Shown piece after piece: positions 47,752 through 61,600 of a DNA stretch of 64,000 nucleotides. The notes below the pieces were generated by a model, which ran no database searches, had not been told where the DNA came from, and saw only the letters and a program-made list of their open reading frames with translations. Positions within the stretch are counted from its first letter, which is position 1. Every line of letters starts with the position of its first letter. Source of the DNA: Toxonevra muliebris (lineage: Eukaryota; Arthropoda; Insecta; Diptera; Pallopteridae); the NCBI GenBank assembly GCA_963691655.1, contig OY829328.1, positions 6,538,204 through 6,602,203 on the forward strand, in the 5' to 3' direction. Position numbers and translations under genes: made by a program.

Positions 47752-50700
47752 ATGGGTTGCGCTACCGGTGCCATCAAATATGTGTTATTCTTCTTCAATA
47801 TCGTATGGGCGGTAAGTTTTAAAAAACTCTACAAGCTATAAAGTACATTGGGAAATATTATTCTTAAAATAATGATTTATCATTCCTGAGCAAAAATAAA
47901 TTAAAAATTGTTCGGAAAAGTTGTTTACTTATTTAAAAACAAAACAAAATAGAAATCAGTAAACTGCCAGTGGGAAGGCATAAGCTTCTTTGGTAGATTA
48001 TTTTCCTTCTTCCTTTTTATATGAAACCAAAATAAAAGCATGAAAATTAAAAAAAAAATGGTTAAATGAAATGTGAAAATGGAACAACCTGAAGGTGCAG
48101 TTTACATCTGCAAGAAAATTGTCTCAGATTGTTGCTTACAGAAAGTCTTTTCGAGAGTAATTTTTTTTTTTGAGAGCAATTTGTGCCAATAATCTTGCAG
48201 ATGTAAGTTTCGCCTAATGCCTGGTTTTCACTACTTCAAATCCGATCAAATTTGCCAACATGTTGGCAATTTCACATAGGAAGTTCTCTCTTACGTTCTC
48301 TCTTCCATTGAAACTGACATAGTGAAAACCAGGCATAAGAAACGTCATCAAAGAATAAATTCTCTCTGCTTTGACAATTAAGAATGTAGGTGTTTTATGG
48401 AAACTGTTTTTGAGAGTAAATTGCTTTGAGAAAGAAGAAACTTGCGATTTCTTTCTCTTTCCTTAAAAAAAAAAAATTGATGAAATACACTCAGATATGA
48501 TACTTACAGGACCTGACCGAATGCCTAGAGACTATTTTTTTATAATAAACTTGAGCACATTGAGATTTTTTTTAGTAAACGTGGAAAAATAAGAAAATTC
48601 CACTCTCCTCTCTCAAAAAAAAAAAAATAAAATAAAAATAAAGCAACACTTAGGAAAATCTGAGAGAAAACTTTGGCAAGGTCTTGAACAATTTCCGACT
48701 GGATTGAAACAGCTGCATAAAAAATCTCACGTATTTTTTGTTTGTTTTTTAATAGAAAATTTTAACGATTTTGTATTGCGAAAATGCTTACAATTTAATT
48801 AATATTTTAATAGTATTTTCTAACTAACACACACACAGATACTCAAACATTGTTAAGCTGCGGTTTCTTTACTAGTAGTCTGTTATACTAGTGGTTTTTT
48901 TTTCTTCTTTTACATACATACATACATCCATATATACCTACATTTTACATTGTTAAAATATTAAGTTACCTTTCAAGAGATGATATCATCTGAAATAAAA
49001 AATGCGTGCTAATATTATACCGGTGACTTTAATTTGCATGTTTTTTTGTTTTTATAATTCTTGTGGTATGCTATTATATTTCATATTTATACAACGCTCC
49101 TTTTTGGTGTTAACTGGATTAACACCATTTACTGTCAACTGACTTTTATTTTCTACTTTGTAATCATTTGTAAATATATTAATAATTGTTTTCTAAATAT
49201 ATTTTCTAAAAAATATATATATTTTTTTTTTTGAATTCAAGATTATTCATTATTATATACAAACATTTTTGTTCTATCTAGTCATTGACGTACTCGTATA
49301 TTACGAGGAAGTCTACATTATTCATAGACTTAAAATAGGAATTATTTAAGTCTAAATGTTGCATAAATACATTTTGAATAGTTTCAAAAATAACACTTTT
49401 TTGTGTTGTATGAGGAAATGAAAAGAAAACTAAAATTGAATTAAAACTAGAGTATAAGTAGAACAAATAGTCTTGACCGCAGTGCGAAATTCATAATTGA
49501 GAAGAATGTTGTGGTTATAGTGTTGGAATTAGAAATAGAATGGAATTGAAATTTTGACTTTAATTGGGTCTTATTGTTGATTAGTTAATGATGCAATTAT
49601 TATAAAATGATGTCAGTTTAGAAGGTACTCAGCTGCAAATAGAAACACGAAAAAATGGTTGCATTTTAAAAATACCACTGGCGCCATCCATTTTCTAAGA
49701 ATTCCATCATGAAATGGTTTATGTAATGTGGTTGGTCTGGATTCACCAATGATCAAATTGTCTGAAATTTTCATCGGTAAGGTGTTTATTCCCAGACCCT
49801 CCCTTCCACCCTAGCATCCGTTTGTGCTTGTATTAAGGAGTTATATACACTTGTTGTCGGGGAAAAAGGGTATTTTCATTATTATTTTTTGCCAAAGCGG
49901 TACATTTTTTTTAAATAAAGAACTGTTCATCTGAAATGAAAAAAAAAAAAATCTAGAACATGTTTTAGTTTTCATCGTCACGCTCTTAGTGAAAGAAGAA
50001 TTTTGTGAAATTTACATTTATACAAAAATGGTGATGACTTTTTTTTTTAATTCTTGACTTTCAATGGTCTGGAACTTTATTTTTAGTAGCAGGAAAAAAC
50101 CAGTTTTGTTCCAAATAAAAATTCCTTTATTCACTATGAAGCTATTACAGTTATAAACAAACCAGTGAAAATTCACATCGATTGGTGAAATGGTTCTTGA
50201 GAAACCTTTCTCACCGCAACGAAACTTTTAGGAAAGCAACATATCGAGATAATCGCGTTTAAAATTTCGGCACCATGTGCAGATAGTCAGAGGTAGCGCG
50301 TTATTGAAAGCTGTAACTTTGGCTCTAGTGCTCAGACCTCTATGTTTAATTTTCTAATTTTCTCAAGAGAAAATGCAATGGGGGGGGGAGGCGGGGGCGT
50401 TTTCATTCGAAGAAAATTGACATTGACTTGCCATTACTGATGATGAGCCCGACCTCAAAACAATTACCAAAAATACTAAAAATTGTCAGAAGCTCATTTT
50501 TTTCAAATGATTATCAGTGGGAATTTTGCGCCATGATAAGGAATCCAGATGAGGTTACTGCATTGAAAGAGGTATTCCGAGTCGGGGTGCTCTGAGCAAT
50601 AATGGGTTAAAGAATTAATTACACTTTAAGATTGTTTCCTAGAACTTTGGAGCTGATCCACTACTACTGCCCTACATGGGCTTTGCGAATAAAATGGTTC

Positions 50701-52583
50701 CTAGTGTTTGTGAATGAATTTTTTATACTGAACACGAATCTGAGTTCAAAAATTTCCCATCACGCCACGTTTTAGAAAAAATGGGAAAATGGGATGGAAG
50801 ACCCTAAAATATAATTTTTGGCCATTTTTTAAATTGGTGAGCTAAACACTGGCGTGCTACAAACTTCGAAATCCAGAAATTATGGGCTGAATCATGCCCT
50901 TTCAAGTGAGCCCTAAATCCGAAACTGTAAATCGAAAATAGTTACTGACCTAGAAAAACTATAAATGCAAAATTGCTCAGCATCACCTTCTCTTTTTGTA
51001 TCCAAAGTCAAACCTCATGTTAAAGAAAACAAATCGGATCTGGTCGCATAGTGTTACTAAGATTTTATTTTTTTTTTTTTTTTGACTTTTTAGAAAGAAA
51101 CCGATGGAAGTAAAAAATATTTAAAAACTGTTCAATAGATTTTATTTTGACTTTTTTTTCATCCACTGGCAATGAATTTCAAAAAATCGAAGAATCTTTC
51201 CACATTTCGGGGGGGCGGGGGGTGGGAGTCAGAACCCCCAGAACCCTCCCCCCTCCTAAATACGGCCTTGATTTAACTTTTAACAGATTATTACTTCACG
51301 CTTCAGTTTCACATTCTGCTCCTCACTTTAGTCTGGTATCTCCTGCATTGAGAGACGCCGTCATAGTCTACTACAACTAGCATACATTATTTGTAGTCTA
51401 AAATATTTAATGAAACTTAGAATTATTAGTTTAATTCAATTATATTAGACTTTTTAACTGTCTCAGAATTCTGATAAATTATGATGACTAAGACTTACAT
51501 CATATTCAAATCTGTGGACTTTTGACAAAACAACTTATCTCTGCATACGAAGTTTCAAACTTTTATCTCTTTCTTTCATTTTTGTTGTTTTAACTTCAAG
51601 TTTATAGTATTTTAAATTTAAACTATAACTCTTGAACTAAAAAGAAAAGATATATACAAGATATGAGAAGCAAAAACATGGCGAATTTAAAAAGAAAGAT
51701 GAAGCTTTGTATGTGGAGATAAGTTATTTTGTCAAAAGTAAAAATAAATAAAAATAATAGTAAAAAAAAAATCGATTTACTTTTTACAGATCGGTGGTAT
51801 TCTAGTGATACTTTTTGGTAGCCTCGGATGGGATGCAATGCCACAGAAATATGCCATTGGTATTATAATACTCGGTGGCGCCATATTGCTTATATCATTT
51901 TTTGGATGTTTCGGAGCGATACGAGAATCTGCGCGCATGCTATGGACTGTAAGCAAACAAGAACTTAAAAAAAATATATATTACTGTGAAATTATGTAAT
52001 TTAAAAACTTGATTATTTACAGTATGCCACATTTTTATTTATACTTTTAATACTAATTGTGGTATTCATATGTATAAGTACGCGTGATGTTTTCAAAAAG
52101 TATGCACTACAAGGTGTAGAAGATATTTGGAACAAAGAGCAGATACATCCGGGAGCGATGGATGCAATGCAATTAGCTGTGAGTTTTTGTGGCAAATAAT
52201 TTTTTATACTTATATGTATTTTATTTGATTTGTTTTATTTAAGTACTCCTGCTGTGGTCGTGATTCCGCTGAGGACTATTTAAAACTTGGACGCGTTCCA
52301 CCTGCAAGTTGCTGCAAGGATAGCAATTGCATAAATCCTTTAAATCTTTATCTTACCGGTTGTTTAACTAAAGTTGAAGAGGCTTTTGCTGATGAAGCAT
52401 TGACTACAATGTATTATGAATGGGGCTTATTAGCTTTAAATGTAAGTTAACAAAAGAAACGTACATATACATAAATCTAATTTGTTACTCTTATTATTTA
52501 TTTATTTACAGATCATCATCTTAGTAATGGCAACAATATTAGCAATTCATTATACAAATCGTACACGTCGTTATAATTATTAA
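47752..52583 (+). CDS. Tsp42El: Tetraspanin F, probable Tsp42El orthologue, 214 aa
   Basis: Exons: 47752-47811, 51790-51948, 52023-52178, 52244-52441, 52512-52583; all phase 0, stop TAA. TM1 about residues 10-34 (MGCATGAIKYVLFFF start), short EC1 with GWDAMPQ, TM2 about 41-64 ending FFGCFGA then IRES, TM3 about 74-91, TM4 about 186-207. The loop has YSCCG (CCG 128-130), PASCC, SNC and GC, six cysteines; the tail is TRRYNY. The N-terminus, the AMP-x-x-YAIGI stretch, the ESxRMLWTYA segment and the DVFKKYALQ segment all resemble Drosophila melanogaster Tsp42El as I remember it. The symbol is therefore a recognition from memory, about 65% sure; the family call is near certain. Intron 1 (4 kb) holds small inverted-repeat elements. 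AATAAA follows at 52761. Confidence 0.92.
48094..48214. repeat. Short fold-back sequence in intron 1 of gene F
   Basis: TACATCTGCAAGA at 48103-48115 is mirrored by TCTTGCAGATGTA at 48193-48205. It directly abuts the next small element. Confidence 0.55.
48218..48335. mobile_element. 118-bp MITE with TAA target duplication
   Basis: TGCCTGGTTTTCACTA (48218-48233) is perfectly mirrored by TAGTGAAAACCAGGCA (48320-48335). TAA flanks both sides (48215-48217, 48336-48338), which fits the 3-bp TWA duplication of PIF/Harbinger elements. Confidence 0.75.
48340..51789 (+). other. Rest of intron 1 of gene F
   Basis: AT-rich DNA with G-rich patches at 50382-50400 and 51209-51225. CCTAAATACGGCCTTG near 51256 also occurs at about 21073 in gene C's intron; it is probably the end of a dispersed element. 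No coding remnants recognised. Confidence 0.4.
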
Positions 52584-52760
52584 TTAATCATATTTATTAG
52601 AAAAATACTGGTTTATTTTTTAAATATTTTTTTATACGTTTAGATGAAAACAGCTTTAGGAAATTTCTTAAGATTACCTCTTTTGCAATGTCACGTGTAC
52701 CTTCGAGTCGAACTATTGTACTTATGATAATTATTTATTACTTAATTTTTTTGATTGCCA

Positions 52761-52766
52761 AATAAA
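52761..52766 (+). terminator. Poly(A) signal of gene F
   Basis: AATAAA about 180 nt after the stop of gene F. Confidence 0.6.
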
Positions 52767-52769
52767 TTT

Positions 52770-54310
52770 TAATACTTAAGTATATTTGTATAATTTATAA
52801 AATATACCTGAAGTTAATTATTTTTATAACTAGAGTTATTCATTTTTGTATTTGTGTGATTATTCAAGAATTTTATAAATTCTTATGTGCACAAAACATT
52901 TGCATATGTTTCTTAGTGTGGGTGAGAAAAAACGAAACCGATGATTCCGATTGAGATACCAAAAATGTATCAAAAATTAATCGCAGAGTGTTGTTGCTAA
53001 ACAAAGCGATTGAATTAATAAGTAATAACACTGACCGACTCATTATTTTGACATTGATTTTGACTTTGGTATCTAAAAGAGAAATTGCTACAGAATAATT
53101 CGGTTTTTCTATATTAGTAAAGTTAAGGACTGTTATTTTAATTGAAATTTTCGTCCTGGGATGGAGTTTATGAAGTTTAAAAATTTTTTCCTTTCCTTTA
53201 AAAGTTTATTTTAAATCATAAGAAACAATCACAATGCATGAGATGAGATGCGTAGGTAAGGAAGGGTTTTTATTCCCAAAAGCGCTTCATTGGATCTGCT
53301 AGTAGTACCAATCGTATTTGATTGGACAGTGGCGTAGCCAGTAACTAATTTAGCAAGGCTCCAAACCTCATCGATTTTGAGACAAATTTTAACCACTTTT
53401 TTGAGACAACATTTTTATATTTCGCAGCAGCTATTTTCTGCAATATGGCAGTTTCTTATTTGATCCTTAAAAACAATAGAATTTTGATCGGTATGAACAG
53501 GATGGAAAATATTATTAGTTTCTAATGAAACTGTTTTTATGGAAAAGCGTTTCTGTGATTTCATAAAAATAATAATTGAAATAAAATGGCTAAGAACCCT
53601 CAAGAAACTTGTTTGTAAATATCCCAAAAACCTTGTATAATAGCGAAAAACTGAGTAGGGTTCGAAATTTGTGTTTCTCCTGTAGAAATATTGTGTGGCA
53701 ATGTCATAAAAACGTGCTTCCTTTATGCAAAGTGTAAACACGATCACTCAGGCATAACTCTACATATGTATTCTTTATTTAACCCTTATGTGATGTTCAT
53801 GTGCTCATGTGGAACATACATACTAGAAAAAAAACCTAAAATTAGTGATAAATTTAGCATAAAAGTTAGTTGTTATATTTTGTAGCAAACACTTTTGCAG
53901 AAGGCATTATTCCGACCCATTTATGTTGTATGCATATTCTAAAGAAAGTTGTACAAAACAGCCCTCGGAATGAGGGACCTGGAGAGGGTGATGGTAGGTT
54001 AGTGTTGCAACAAAAAATGTTTAGCTCTTCATAGCGAATATTTTTGCTTTAAGCCGCAAATCTGTAGGACTTAAACAAAAAATATTAACTGATTTCAATC
54101 ACATACAACTAAACGGTACAAGGCTCATAAAAAAAATTATGCCGTAACCGTCTATATGTGACTTCGGAGGAACGGATTAGGGCAGTGTTTCTTTAAAAAA
54201 AAAAATCATCAATCCATCGTCGCGAAATAAATGATATTGTACAGTATAATAAGAGACAACAGTTTCTCAACTGAGCCAGAAGGACCGACGAACAATGTAC
54301 TTTGAACCCA
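52770..54310. other. Spacer after gene F, nothing recognised
   Basis: AT-rich. The antisense frame at 53415-53747 (110 aa) has no recognisable family. Confidence 0.4.
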
Positions 54311-54313
54311 TTA

Positions 54314-57056
54314 AGGACGGGACGGCCCCAATTTCAAAGCTCATTTCAGTGGCTCCGTTTACTACGAAAACGAACTTATAAAAATTTTAACCATATCATT
54401 TTTTATGCAAAATTTTATGAACTTTCGAAATCTGCAGTCAAAATTAAAATTCAAAAAGTTATGCTCACTTATTCATCAAAATACATGATTTTTCGATTAA
54501 AAATGTTTTTTCTTAAATTATTTTCGGAATGAAATACCTCTATTTGATAAAATTCCTGCTTCCATGCATCCTCACCTTCAAAATGTGTCACTTGGTGTTT
54601 CAAAATTTAACGTATAAATATGCAAAATGGCGGTTTGAACGCAAAAAGTCGCTTCAAAACTTTCAGGAATTTTTTACATAAGACGGGTGAACTTTATAAA
54701 AAAATGTATAGAACAAAAACTTCTTAAAAGGGCATAGCCGGGTTTCCATGTCAGAAATGCCCCCAAACCGAATCAAGTTTCGCATAGACCCATTTGAAGC
54801 ACTTGATTTAAGAATGATTTGGCTAAATTTTCAGACCATTATCTGTAATTTTTAATGAGTAATGGCGGATTTTATAAATTTAGTTTTTCGCGTTTTTCAA
54901 CTTAACTAGCCATAAGAAAATTCTGAAAAAGTTCACAGTGATTTTTTGGTTTTGGAGACACAATTGAAATTTTGTCGCGAATTTTCTAACGCGAAATTCA
55001 CAATGAAAAAAATCGAAAACTGTTTACATGCGATTTTTTCATACTAAAAATGGGTTTAAAACTCTGATTTTTCTTATGTAAATAAGTCTCTTCCGAATAC
55101 TCATGCTCCAATTTTTTCAGATTTTTGCAAGGGTCAAAAAAATTAAAAATCGAAATTGGCATTTCATATGAAATGCCATAAGGCCATGAAAAAAATCAAT
55201 TACAGCAATTAACTATCTGCTATTTTCGCAGAATTTTTTTGAAAAATGTTGTTTGCAAACATTTTTTTTATGAAAACTCAAAAAATATTTTTAACCACCC
55301 TAGATGAGTTACGACGGTATATCACATTCATTACGCAGTGGAACAAATTTTCAACTTTTGTCTTATGTGCGAGATTTTTCAACGGTTTTATAGCAATTTA
55401 GGGTTGCTAATCACGACTGCACAGTTCAGTTAGTTCAGTTCACGGTTTTTCTCCATCACCTCTAGTTCACCCACAATATAGACCCTGAAGCCGGAAAAAT
55501 GGGATCTTCAGGGCCTATTAAGAAATTTCTTTATTTCAACAGATACTAATTTGATGTCTGAAGCAAAGTTGTTAAGAGATAAATAGTTTTTGTGCATTCA
55601 CTTTTCTTCCATCTCTTACCTATTCTCTTGAAAATGGGGTTTTAAACGATTCCTTTAGTGTGTAAACCTATTTTTAGTATGAAAAAATCGCATGCAAAAA
55701 GTTTCGCGATTTTTTTCATTGCGAATTTCGAGTTAGAAAATTCGCGAAAAAATTTCAAATGTGTCTCCAAAACCAAAAAGTCACTGTGAATTTTTTTAGA
55801 TTTTTCCTATGGCTAGTTAAGATGAAAAATTACAGATAATGGTCTGAAAATTTAGCCAAATCATTCTTAAATCAAGTGCTTCAAATGGGTCTATGCGAAA
55901 CTTGATTCGGTTTGGGGGCATTTCTGACATGGAAACCCGGTTATGCCTTTTATAAAAGAATACGTTAAAATTTTTGTTAGTTTTCGAACGACTTTTTTTA
56001 ATTTTTAAAAATTTTCAAAAAATTCTGAAAAAATTATAGCATTTTTTATTATTTATTTTAAGAAGTTTTTGTATTTTTTTTGCAACATAACTGACGTTGT
56101 TTGTTTCTAGAAAATCCACATTCATTGTGAATTTTGTGAAAAATTATAAGATGACGTTTTAAGCACTCTTTCTTGCAAATTTCTGCGTATATAGTGACCT
56201 TTGTAAGAAACGGAATGGTCTGAAAAGCGCACGAGCAAATAGCCTGCCAGATGGGAACTTTCTTGCCTAATTTTTCCACTCCGATTATCTACATTGACTG
56301 GCCGACAGTACATACTTTGTGTTTTGTGTAGAATTGGAGCTCTGGTAATGTTTTTGAGTCCATTTTAACATAGCTTTCATCATCCATTACAACGCAATCA
56401 TCAACATCTTGAACCAAACGATCGTGCAGTTTTCGAAGCCAAGTTTTCCAATTTGCAATTGCCCTAAAATTTTTTTTATTATAATTTTTTTATCTTGTAA
56501 GTTTCTAAATTATGTCTGCCTTCCTTTTGCAATCTTTTTTTTGCCAAGTCTCGCACTTGCATTGATTTGGTTTTGTTGATTATAACATTTTTGACACCAT
56601 TTGCACTGACTTTGTACAGTTTAGCCAGCTGTCTGTAAAAAATTCAAATTTCAGTACAGTAATTGTGCACAATTTGCTTGGGCCGTGATCTTCAATTCGA
56701 GGCATCGCGAAAACTATAACAAGAATAGCAGATAAAGAAGTAGCAATAAAAGCAAAAGGTGGTTACCACATTTTGTTCAAACGTCTACACTGTGAGAAAT
56801 ATTGAATTGAAAGTGTGCAGTTTCTTTTCGATACAGTCCTTATTAATATGTATTTGATAGAAAGTTTATTGTATTATAATTTGAAAATTATGGGCTTTAG
56901 AAAAAAAATTTATATTTTTTTTTTTATTTTGACTACTGATTTTGAGAGTTCATAAAATGTTGCATAAAAAATGATATGGCTCAAGTTTTTTTAAGTTTAT
57001 TTTCATAGTTAAAGGAGCCACTTAAATGAGCTTTGAAATTGTAGCCGTCCCGTCCT
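54314..57056 (-). mobile_element. Tc1/mariner-superfamily element, 2.74 kb, with decayed transposase and internal long inverted repeat
   Basis: Ends AGGACGGGACGGC on both strands continue inwards (CAATTTCAAAGCTCATTT) for about 50 nt. TA lies outside each end, within TTAA. On the minus strand from ATG 56705, HTH-like LAKLYKVSANGVKNV and VRDLAKKRL are followed, after stops, by NWKTWLRKLHDRLVQDVDDC. Then come VVMDDESYVKMDSKTLP (first catalytic Asp region, about 56410-56355) and KKVPIWQAICSC, AEICKKECLKR (56265-56150). The part carrying the second Asp appears deleted. The other half holds an internal inverted repeat (about 54728-55075 against 55670-55952) not needed for transposase. Confidence 0.8.
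56040..56705 (-). pseudogene. Transposase pseudogene of the Tc1/mariner element
   Basis: Coding remnant inside the element above. It keeps the helix-turn-helix region, the MDDE-like first catalytic block and the WQAIC block of the DDE fold. Frameshifts and stops separate these; two splits could alternatively be small introns (a GTACTG...TTTTTTACAG interval near 56655). It is not functional as read. Confidence 0.75.
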
Positions 57057-57059
57057 TAA

Positions 57060-58638
57060 TGAGTTAATAAGAATGTTCTTCTTTACGCTCAAATTTCAAA
57101 ACATTTTCATGTTTTACAACTTTATGTTGGTACATATGCCATGCATATTTCGGTACTGTACTTTAAAATTCGGCAAAGTTTGCTACAGTCAAAATTATTT
57201 AAACTCTATTTTTACAAGTACTTAAAAAGTTTTTCTTATTTCCTTCATTATTTATTTTAACATGTGAGATTTTAGAAATTACTAATTCAATTGAGGATAT
57301 CATGAGCTAAATAAAGAACTGCCATCATATAAAAAACCCCGTTATAAATATGAAAGATGTCTGACCAGACGTGCCAGTTCACATAAGGGTTAATTATATC
57401 CTACTTTGATTCAAACTAAAAATGTTTAAAAGCTATCTACTTTTATGCCGCGTCTATCTTAAATCTTTTTTGCGTTTCTATTTCATAATACTATTTCACA
57501 TTTACAATGCGCAAATTAAAAAAAAAAAGAAAAAAAAACGCTAAAAGAAAACAAAATGCCTAATGAATTAGTTAATTAATTAAAAGCACGTTTCAAGAGC
57601 TTAAATTAAGCTCTTGATTTTGATAAATTCAAGCAATCAATAAAGAAGAATGAAATGAAAATTCTACAAAAATACGACGCTATCATTATCAATTTAATTG
57701 CATCCCATGAACCCCACAAACAGATACGCACCCACACATTGAAATTAATCTATGAATAGATGTGTGTGTGCGAGTTTTTGTTATTATACGCGTATAACTT
57801 TCGATTTTTATGCGCTGAAAAGCTCTTGAACTTGTTAATCTAAAAAAGAACTAAAAATTTTAATTTCAAAAAACGACAAAATTTTCAAAGCCTTAGGCGA
57901 CGCTCGCTTTTTTACCGGCCGGTAAAAAAACAGTGATATTTACGTATACATGTAGAAAAGTAGAAAATATAATTAGAATGTTGTAGAAGTAGATGTATGT
58001 AGAATTTATTTTTATTTTATGTTACCTTAATAAAAAAAAAAAATAAAACTGTTAAAACATGTTGCTAATGACAACGACAAAATGAAAACAACAATGTAAA
58101 CAATAAAAACATAAATGAATAACGTAATTGGAATAATAAACAATTGTTACTCATGCAACAAGGTAGAGCTAACAGTAGAGGTCGATGTAGATGTAGATAT
58201 GACATATGGTAGATATTCTCTACATAAATATGCATTAATTTAAATGTGTATATAGCATCAGGTTTAAGCAACGTTAACCATGACGTCATAGTTGTGGTGT
58301 ATGTGTCTGTTGCTGCTGCTGTTTTTGGTTGTTGATTTATATTATTTTTTTTTTCTTTTGTGTATGTCAGACGACAGTCAGACGACGACCAACCACTTTA
58401 ACGTATCGAAATATTAAGCTTTCATATTAGTCTGTGGGTGAACGCGGAGCACGAAAGTTTTAATTTTGCTTTTTAAAAATTATACGGATAAAAACAAAAC
58501 AAAAATAAAAATAAAATATTAAATAAATAAATAAAAGAAGGTCAACGTACATTTTCCCTTGTAAATTACGAAAATATTGATACGTTAATTTCGAATTTGC
58601 GTACGACTTGAAGTTGCTTCTGTTTTTTTGGCCTGAAA
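57060..58638. other. 5' flank of gene G
   Basis: AT-rich spacer. It contains a 22-nt perfect palindrome centred on ACCGGCCGGT (57908-57929) and repeated CAGACGAC motifs at 58368-58390. No well-spaced Inr/DPE pair was found. Confidence 0.4.
57908..57929. promoter_or_regulatory. 22-nt palindrome with ACCGGCCGGT core
   Basis: TTTTTTACCGGCCGGTAAAAAA is stated here by parts: six T, ACCGGCCGGT, six A. The half-site ACCGG resembles the Grainyhead-type AACCGGTT motif, duplicated. It lies about 0.7 kb upstream of the start codon of gene G. Function is inferred only. Confidence 0.3.
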
Positions 58639-61600
58639 ATGGGTTGTGCTACTACCACCGTTAAAGTATCTTCAATTGTTTTCAATGTAATTTTGGCGGT
58701 AAGTTTGAATTATGTATTTTCCTCCCGTGCAAACTGATGAATAACAAATTTTTATACAATATTAAAGATTCACGCATATTTGAATCTTATGTTTAACATT
58801 TTACTTTTATTTTATTCTAATTTGGCATCTTTTGTTTTTTTTTTTTTTGGTGCTTTAGAATTTCTAACGTTTTTAAATAAATTTGCCATTGAGCATGATG
58901 TCATTCGTGTCACATTGAATTTGTATTTTCATAAAATTCTTTTATTCAAATTCATATTTATTCAGGTACATATTGTAAGTATGTATGCAATCTACATACA
59001 TACTTCAATAATAAATTTTGTTATTAATATCCATTTTTAAAAAAAATTTAAATATTCCATTAGATAAAAAATAAAAATAAAAAATCTACGAACGAGAGTT
59101 ACAGAAGTAAGAAAAATTATCTTAAAAATTAAATTTTCAAATATGAAATCACTTTCGATTATGTAATTCATAAATTTTTAGTCACAATAAAAAAGTTTTT
59201 AATGTTTACATTTTTAATTTCTGAAATGTACCTACAAAAAAATAATTAAAGTTTCATTCACGAACTCATTGCGTATTTGAGATTCTTGTTAAGAAGTCGC
59301 TGCCGTTTCACTAACAAATCGGGCATAAGCAAATCGGAAACTTAGTACGTATTTGAAATTCTTACCCTATTTACCCGTACTTGGTAGTAGGTAGTTAGAG
59401 TTTTATACACATTGACCTATATTTTTTCAAGTATACATACACACATTTACTCGTATTTATTTGTTTACAGACACAATATTTTTCTACGCATTTCGAATAC
59501 AATTTTTTAGGGGAGTATATGCATTAATGAAATAAAAACGTTTTTATATAAACTTAAAGAAAGTTCCTTATTTTTAGTAGTATGTAGCATGAAATTAAAT
59601 ACTTTGGCGTAGTACATAACTATTCGCACTAAGTCGATTTCTACTATTACAACAAATGCTATTAAATTTTAATATGAGCAAAAGTAAGCACTATTAAACT
59701 GAGATATGTGTATGCCAAAAATTTAGACGAGTATTTGGCATTCCTTTTACTTTAAAAATATGAGAATAATCTATGCTTTGGAGGTCTTTTTTACAAGGTC
59801 TTACAAGGAAAAAAGTTCCTGATTAAATTTATACTCTTTGTATAGGACAAGTGCGTGCAAGTTGGACATATTTTGGAGTGGTCCCAAAAAAAAAATGGCT
59901 TTCATCAATGCTATCAATTGATTCCTGTCGATTTCGTCATGAGCGACATTTTCGCCGATAATACCTGATACCTTGGTCTACATCTTCACGGCTTAATTTT
60001 GCAAAGGTCTCTTTCTCAAAATTTTGGCCACATGTGTTTGAAATCACAAAACTTTCGTTTTGTGTTTTTGCCTAAAATAAAAGGTTTCAGCATCATCGAT
60101 CAGTCATAAAATGTCAAAGGTCTGAAAGAAACAAATAATGTCAAACGAATTTAAAATTTTATCGTGATTTCGCATAACACAAACGGTTTGTTCAGCGGTT
60201 GATTTAACCTCTCTGTTATCCTAAGAAAAAATCACACTTGTGTTTCTAAGGTAACGAAATGACCTCTATGTATTTTTCATTTATTTCAAAAGAAAATCAT
60301 AATGGTGGATATATTTTATTTACAATGAAAGACATAAGTCTTCGTACAGCACACCGAATTTTCAGTTTCTCTAAAACCAAAGAATCTGAAGCAAAAATTA
60401 GGTTTGCAGTTTTACTACTTATTCTTAAAAAATCAAGAAAACATTTATTTCATGACAACATAACGGTAAATTCACAAGCATAACAAAAAATTTATCTGAC
60501 AAAATCTTCATTTACTGCGAATTTATTGAAGGACCAGCTATTTAGTATGAGCAATAACATTATATGCCTCTTCCAATATTTAGTGGGTCCTCTTTGGGCA
60601 TCAATGCAATCATTGTGATATTGAGGTAACTAAGTTTGAGCTCTCTTCAAGAGCTTTTATGCTATTGAAGTAAATTTTTGTTTTCTTTAGGAATAAATAA
60701 CCAACCTTTATGAAACTGCAAACTCAATTTTGCCTTTAGATTCTGCTGGATCGTTATTATCTATCGAATCGTTGCGTTGCTCAGTTTTTTCACAAACAAG
60801 ACGGACGAACGATTCTCACTGACGACTGGGATCTTTTCTAACCTTAATGCATTCAAGCATTCCATTGTAGCATAACTTAGTTCAATAGAACAAGCGCCGA
60901 AATGTCAGTGATATTGGGAAACAGAATCACCCAGCAGTTAGTTTCCCTCTCACACGTGTACTTTTCAATCAGTCGGTCAATTGTATCAAGCCCAAATTTT
61001 ATTGAATTATAAAACCTGATAATTTTTGGCAATTTTTTCATATGATTTTCAAGATTCATTTTAACGGGATGTAATCAACTCAAACCCGTTACCATTTTAA
61101 ACTTTTTCGGGATGTACTGAACAATTGTAGTTCGGTCATTGAAAAATTGTCAACTGATAAACAGTGATAACAGTCAGAACTTTATGCGAACGCCCGCAGC
61201 TTTTAATGTTTCCAGTCCCTATGGCATACAAGGCATGCCGCCCTTGAATTGGCATCTGCCTCTAAATGAAATAAGCCGTTCATCTACGGTAATATTTTTA
61301 CATGGAGAAAAGAGTAGAGATAAATTAACCACCTACTTTTCACGCTGATATGCTTTAAAATGCTGGAAAAAAACAGGGAAAATAATTTTCAAATGTTTTC
61401 CTAATTTTAAAGTTACTAAAAAACTTTTTGGACGTTGATGTAGTGTCATCAAATTTGTAACGATAAAATAACTCTGGCAAAGAAAACAACAGCAAACTGA
61501 CAAACTTCTCAAAACAAACTCTAAAAAAAAAAAAAAAATGACGAGCCTTGGCGTTCACTAACATACCGAAGAGTTGGTGACCCTATTTACTCGCAGGCCT

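Noticed and set aside
53415..53747. 110-aa antisense open frame after gene F
   Set aside because: No recognisable motif and no supporting exon structure.
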